From a virus: 25,905 nt of DNA. A program made the translations under genes and the position numbers. Under the pieces are notes generated by a model. That model searched no databases, was not told where the DNA came from, and was given only the letters and a program-made list of their open reading frames with translations. Shown piece after piece: positions 23,043 to 25,905 of this stretch (positions are counted from its first letter, which is position 1; each line of letters begins with the position of its first letter). The stretch spans positions 1-25,905 of the IMG/VR virus record IMGVR_UViG_3300046451_002522; one strand, 5' to 3'.

Positions 23043-24152
23043 ATGAAGATAGGAATAACAAGTAGATTTAACTACGGTTTTTTTGCAAACGGGCTCAATC
23101 AAAACGTAGTTTTGCTATATGAGATACTAGAATCCATAGGGGCTGAAGTGTTTTTTTTAGACTTTACAGATGAAAAACTCGGGCAGAAATTTGAGAGTCA
23201 CAAATTTATAGACAACAAAAAAATAATAAACTGGTGGGACTTCGCAAAACAAGAAGATAAGTATGTAGATATACTGCTTTGCCCAGGAGTATCCCCAAAC
23301 AAAGACATTAAGAACGTAATTAAGAAAGCCAACCAAAATTCAAAGATTTGCTCCGTACATTATGGAAACAATCTAATTTCAGACATTCATTCTTTATACT
23401 TCTCTAGCGAGCCAAAACTATATTCCTTTGAAACAGAACAATATTCAGACTTAGTACTCTACTCTCCGCATTATTCGTTTGCAAAAGACTACATGGCACT
23501 AAGCAAAGGTTGCGAAGCGATGGAAATCCCATACATATGGGACCCAAAGTTTATCCAAGAAGAAGCATCCTACCTAGGAGTAAACCCCGAATACAAACCA
23601 GTGGTTAGACCAAACATCGCAGTAGTAGAACCTTGCCTAAACATTTCGAAGACAAATTTCATTCCACTTCTTATAATACTACACCTACTAAAAGAATCTC
23701 CCCACGTTTTTGATGAAGCATATATATTCTCAAACAAATTTAGAGAAAAAGGACTACAACCATGCTCCCACCTAAAAGAAAAAACAATATTGAATAAACA
23801 CCCAAGCAGAGTTTACTTTGATCCCAGGCAAAAATTAGCCCACATACTAGCAAAAGACAATCCCATTATACTTTCGCATCAATTCTATAACGAACTTAAT
23901 TACGTATACCTTGAAGCATTACATTACAACTTCCCATTGGTCCACAACTCTCCTTCATTTAAAGAGGCAGGATTTTACTATCACGAATTTAATATCAGCG
24001 AGGGCGCAAACTGTGTAATCACTGCAACCAAAAGCCATAACGACACCCTTGAAAAACAAAAAGAATCAGGACAAAAAATAATTGAGAGATATAGTATGGC
24101 AAGTAATCGAAAAAAAATGCAACAATTGATAGAAAAAATTCATAATGCTTAA
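23043..24152 (+). CDS. DUF2827 glycosyltransferase-like protein, first copy
   Basis: The protein has 369 residues. It opens MKIGITSRFNYGFFANGLNQ, then NVVLLYEILESIGAEVFFLD, the 'NG.NQN...L' signature of DUF2827. ILLCPGVSPNKDIKNVI, KICSVHYGNNLISDIHSLYF, VEPCLNISKTNFIPLLIIL and LSHQFYNELNYVYLEALHYN followed by FPLVHNSPSF complete the family pattern, which implies a GT-B fold. DUF2827 proteins occur in bacterial surface-polysaccharide loci and are thought to be glycosyltransferases, but no reaction is established to my knowledge. It overlaps the second copy by eight bases and lies just upstream of a repeat-rich fibre-like protein, which makes that protein a possible acceptor. Confidence 0.85.
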   Translation: MKIGITSRFNYGFFANGLNQNVVLLYEILESIGAEVFFLDFTDEKLGQKFESHKFIDNKKIINWWDFAKQEDKYVDILLCPGVSPNKDIKNVIKKANQNSKICSVHYGNNLISDIHSLYFSSEPKLYSFETEQYSDLVLYSPHYSFAKDYMALSKGCEAMEIPYIWDPKFIQEEASYLGVNPEYKPVVRPNIAVVEPCLNISKTNFIPLLIILHLLKESPHVFDEAYIFSNKFREKGLQPCSHLKEKTILNKHPSRVYFDPRQKLAHILAKDNPIILSHQFYNELNYVYLEALHYNFPLVHNSPSFKEAGFYYHEFNISEGANCVITATKSHNDTLEKQKESGQKIIERYSMASNRKKMQQLIEKIHNA

Positions 24153-25224
24153 TATAGGTATAACTTGCCAACTGGGTAGGTCGATATGGTCGGGAGGAAT
24201 AAAGCAATCAGCCATCAACCTATACGACTGCCTTGAAAAATGCGGGTTTAACCCGATATATCTAAACAACGGCAAAAAAATCAGCGACTTTAAAAAAGAT
24301 CACAAAGCTTTCGACATTGCACAAGTGTTATACGACAAATTTCCGGCGCTAGACCTAATAATTATGCACGGATTTTCTATCCCCAATGAAGAGATAGAGC
24401 TCATTCAAAAAAAACACAAAAACTGTAAAATTATACTATATCACCACGGTAACAGAATCGCAATTGACCAAAGCAACCTACTGACAGGAGCAAACTTTCA
24501 GCCAAGGATGAAAAACTTAGACGAAGTATGGGTGCCAGAACACCACGACTATTCATTGCAATACATAAAAGCATACCACGGTACAGACGCAGTAGTCAAA
24601 TCGGTACCGTACCTATGGTCCCCATTTTTCCTGGACGGGGTAAAACATAAGAAGAATTTATTTTTTGACCCAGAGCAAAAACCAAGGGTTGTAATTCTAG
24701 AGCCAAACATCAACGCTTCAAAAACCTGTCTGATCCCGTTGATTATATGCGAGACGTTCAACAGGGCCTTTGGAAAGTCTTGCGAAAGCTTTAGCTTCTT
24801 CAATACGGAAATGATTAAAATTAATAAGGGGGCAAAAAATCTAATAGAGCAATTCAGCGCCTCGGAGCAGCAAAAAATATTTCTAAATAAAAACTGGAAA
24901 ACCATAGATGTATTCGAAAGACTAGGTCAATATGTTTTATCACATCAATCAGAGAACGAAATGAACTATCTTTATCTAGAAGCCCTTTACCTAGGGTTTC
25001 CGTTGATTCACAATTCTCAGATCCTAAAGGGGTATGGCTATTTTTACAACAAATACGATATCATGACCGCCTCAAACCAAATATACAACGCCATACTAAA
25101 CCATAAAACAAACCTCGAGGATTATCAAGAACAAAACAAAAGGCTGTTGGCTAAATTTTCACCGAGCAACGAATCAAACATTAACTTTTTTAAAAAAAAT
25201 ATTTCCCATCTACTGTTAAACTGA
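24145..25224 (+). CDS. DUF2827 glycosyltransferase-like protein, second copy
   Basis: The protein has 359 residues and the same layout as the gene before it: MLNIGITCQLGRSIWSGGIK then QSAINLYDCLEKCGFNPIYL, KIILYHHGNRIAIDQSNLLT, LDEVWVPEHHDYSLQY, VPYLWSPFF, VVILEPNINASKTCLIPLII and NEMNYLYLEALYLGFPLIHN. It fits the DUF2827 consensus better than the first copy, which has lost the Trp of 'VWVPEHH'. The two are clearly paralogous but well diverged, so duplication is old or they were acquired separately. Two copies in tandem suggest two successive sugar additions, or a heterodimer. The ATG lies inside the end of the first copy. Confidence 0.87.
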   Translation: MLNIGITCQLGRSIWSGGIKQSAINLYDCLEKCGFNPIYLNNGKKISDFKKDHKAFDIAQVLYDKFPALDLIIMHGFSIPNEEIELIQKKHKNCKIILYHHGNRIAIDQSNLLTGANFQPRMKNLDEVWVPEHHDYSLQYIKAYHGTDAVVKSVPYLWSPFFLDGVKHKKNLFFDPEQKPRVVILEPNINASKTCLIPLIICETFNRAFGKSCESFSFFNTEMIKINKGAKNLIEQFSASEQQKIFLNKNWKTIDVFERLGQYVLSHQSENEMNYLYLEALYLGFPLIHNSQILKGYGYFYNKYDIMTASNQIYNAILNHKTNLEDYQEQNKRLLAKFSPSNESNINFFKKNISHLLLN

Positions 25225-25236
25225 GTAACTTTAAGT

Positions 25237-25905
25237 ATGGCACGCAAACTTGCGACAAACGAGTTTGAGTTAAATGGATTTACGGTCAAAAAGACCACTG
25301 ACATCGATGCAATCGATGTTAATTCCATAACTCTTGCTGATTCAGAAGACGTAGCTAGCATTGACTTGAGAATAGAAACTCAAGAAGATGAACGCTCTGA
25401 AGACGTAGATAGCCTTGATACCCGCGTTGGAGATCAAGAAACTGAACGCTCTGGAGATATAGTTAGCCTCGATACCCGCGTTGGAGATCAAGAAACTGAA
25501 CGCTCTGGAGATGTAGATAGCCTTGATACCCGCGTTGGAGATCAAGTAACTGAACGCACTGCAGACGTAAATAGCCTTGATACCCGCGTTGGAGATCAAG
25601 AAACTGAACGCTCTGGAGATGTAGATAGCCTTGACACCCGCGTTGGAGATCAAGAAACTGAACGCACTGCAGACGTAAATAGCCTCGACACCCGTGTCGG
25701 AGATCAAGAAACTGAACGCTCTGAAGACGTAGATAGCCTCGATACCCGTGTTGGAGATCAAGAAACTGAACGCACTGCAGACGTAAATAGCCTTGATACC
25801 CGCGTTGGAGATCAAGAAACTGAACGCTCTGGAGATGTAGATAGCCTTGACACCCGCGTTGGAGATCAAGTAACTGAACGCACTGTAGACGTAAATAGCC
25901 TTGAT
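25237..25905 (+). CDS. Repeat-shaft protein, probably a tail fibre, cut by the window edge
   Basis: An ATG at 25237 opens a frame that stays open to the right edge (223 codons). The first 44 residues (MARKLATNEFELNGFTVKKT and an acidic continuation) form a short N-terminal module. The rest is ten copies of an 18-residue unit, typically RVGDQETERSGDVDSLDT. Hydrophobic residues at unit positions 2, 13 and 16 recur at 11, 3 and 4 residues, as in a coiled coil mixing hendecads and heptads. Such shafts are usual in trimeric phage fibres. The unit is very acidic and rich in Ser/Thr/Asp. The C-terminal receptor-binding part lies beyond the window. It follows the DUF2827 pair after 12 bases. Confidence 0.85.
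   Translation, partial: MARKLATNEFELNGFTVKKTTDIDAIDVNSITLADSEDVASIDLRIETQEDERSEDVDSLDTRVGDQETERSGDIVSLDTRVGDQETERSGDVDSLDTRVGDQVTERTADVNSLDTRVGDQETERSGDVDSLDTRVGDQETERTADVNSLDTRVGDQETERSEDVDSLDTRVGDQETERTADVNSLDTRVGDQETERSGDVDSLDTRVGDQVTERTVDVNSLD
25369..25905 (+). repeat. Tandem 54-base repeats, about ten copies, with a 108-base higher order
   Basis: Units start at 25369, 25423, 25477 and every 54 bases to 25855, where the window cuts the last. From the third unit on, two types alternate: S-[GE]-DVDS (units 3, 5, 7, 9) and T-[AV]-DVNS (units 4, 6, 8, 10), a 108-base period. Units 4 and 10 share a Gln-Val variant where others have Gln-Glu. The array is coding and could be extended or shortened by recombination. 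Confidence 0.92.

Noticed and set aside
25342-25869. Minus-strand frame of 175 residues made of repeated Ile/Ser/Ala units
   Set aside because: It is the antisense shadow of the 54-base coding repeats; a period divisible by three keeps the opposite strand open. The plus frame has a start, sensible composition and operon context.

Overview
The window is a gene-dense, AT-rich stretch of a tailed double-stranded DNA phage. The main evidence is a portal-type protein and several virion-like structural proteins, with phage-type nucleotide and DNA metabolism genes beside them: an aerobic class I ribonucleotide reductase large subunit, a deoxynucleoside monophosphate kinase, a sigma-factor-like protein and an OB-fold SSB. 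Genes overlap by 4-44 bases throughout. The very large share of polysaccharide genes, the WavE, heptosyltransferase-like and DUF2827 families among them, and a Sec signal peptide suit a phage of a Gram-negative, probably aquatic host. The host is an inference. I see no tRNA, rRNA, CRISPR array or insertion sequence.

Layout. (1) Bases 1-11912, all minus strand: a winged-helix-like protein (11595-11912), then a glycan block (GT9-like transferase, a second glycosyltransferase, HAD-nucleotidyltransferase fusion, GDPD-like protein, WavE-like transferase), then nrdA with its own promoter, a secreted trypsin-like protease with its own promoter, a PC4/Whirly-like protein ending in Pro-Phe, a large GT4-GT9 fusion whose GT9 half continues in the next reading frame, and the first 46 codons of a gene running off the left edge. 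(2) Bases 12080-18141, plus strand: a small unknown protein, dNMP kinase, sigma-like protein, SSB, a GT4-like transferase with a non-ATG start, a small protein, and three translationally coupled virion-like proteins with repeated Ser-Gly motifs. (3) Bases 18175-22882, minus strand: portal, a small beta-rich protein, a 635-residue Ig-like fibre candidate and a 170-residue protein. (4) Bases 23043-25905, plus strand: two tandem DUF2827 glycosyltransferase-like genes and the start of a protein built from 18-residue repeats, cut by the right edge.

How it may work together. At least nine proteins for making or attaching sugars are interleaved with virion and replication genes. The simplest reading is a phage-encoded glycosylation pathway in which the fusion protein supplies an activated sugar or polyol, the GDPD-like protein suggests a phosphodiester-linked group, and a set of transferases decorates fibres or remodels the host surface. 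Several operon-head promoters have their -10 box 7-9 bases from the start codon, so leaderless or near-leaderless transcripts are likely for the protease, the winged-helix gene and the early plus-strand operon.
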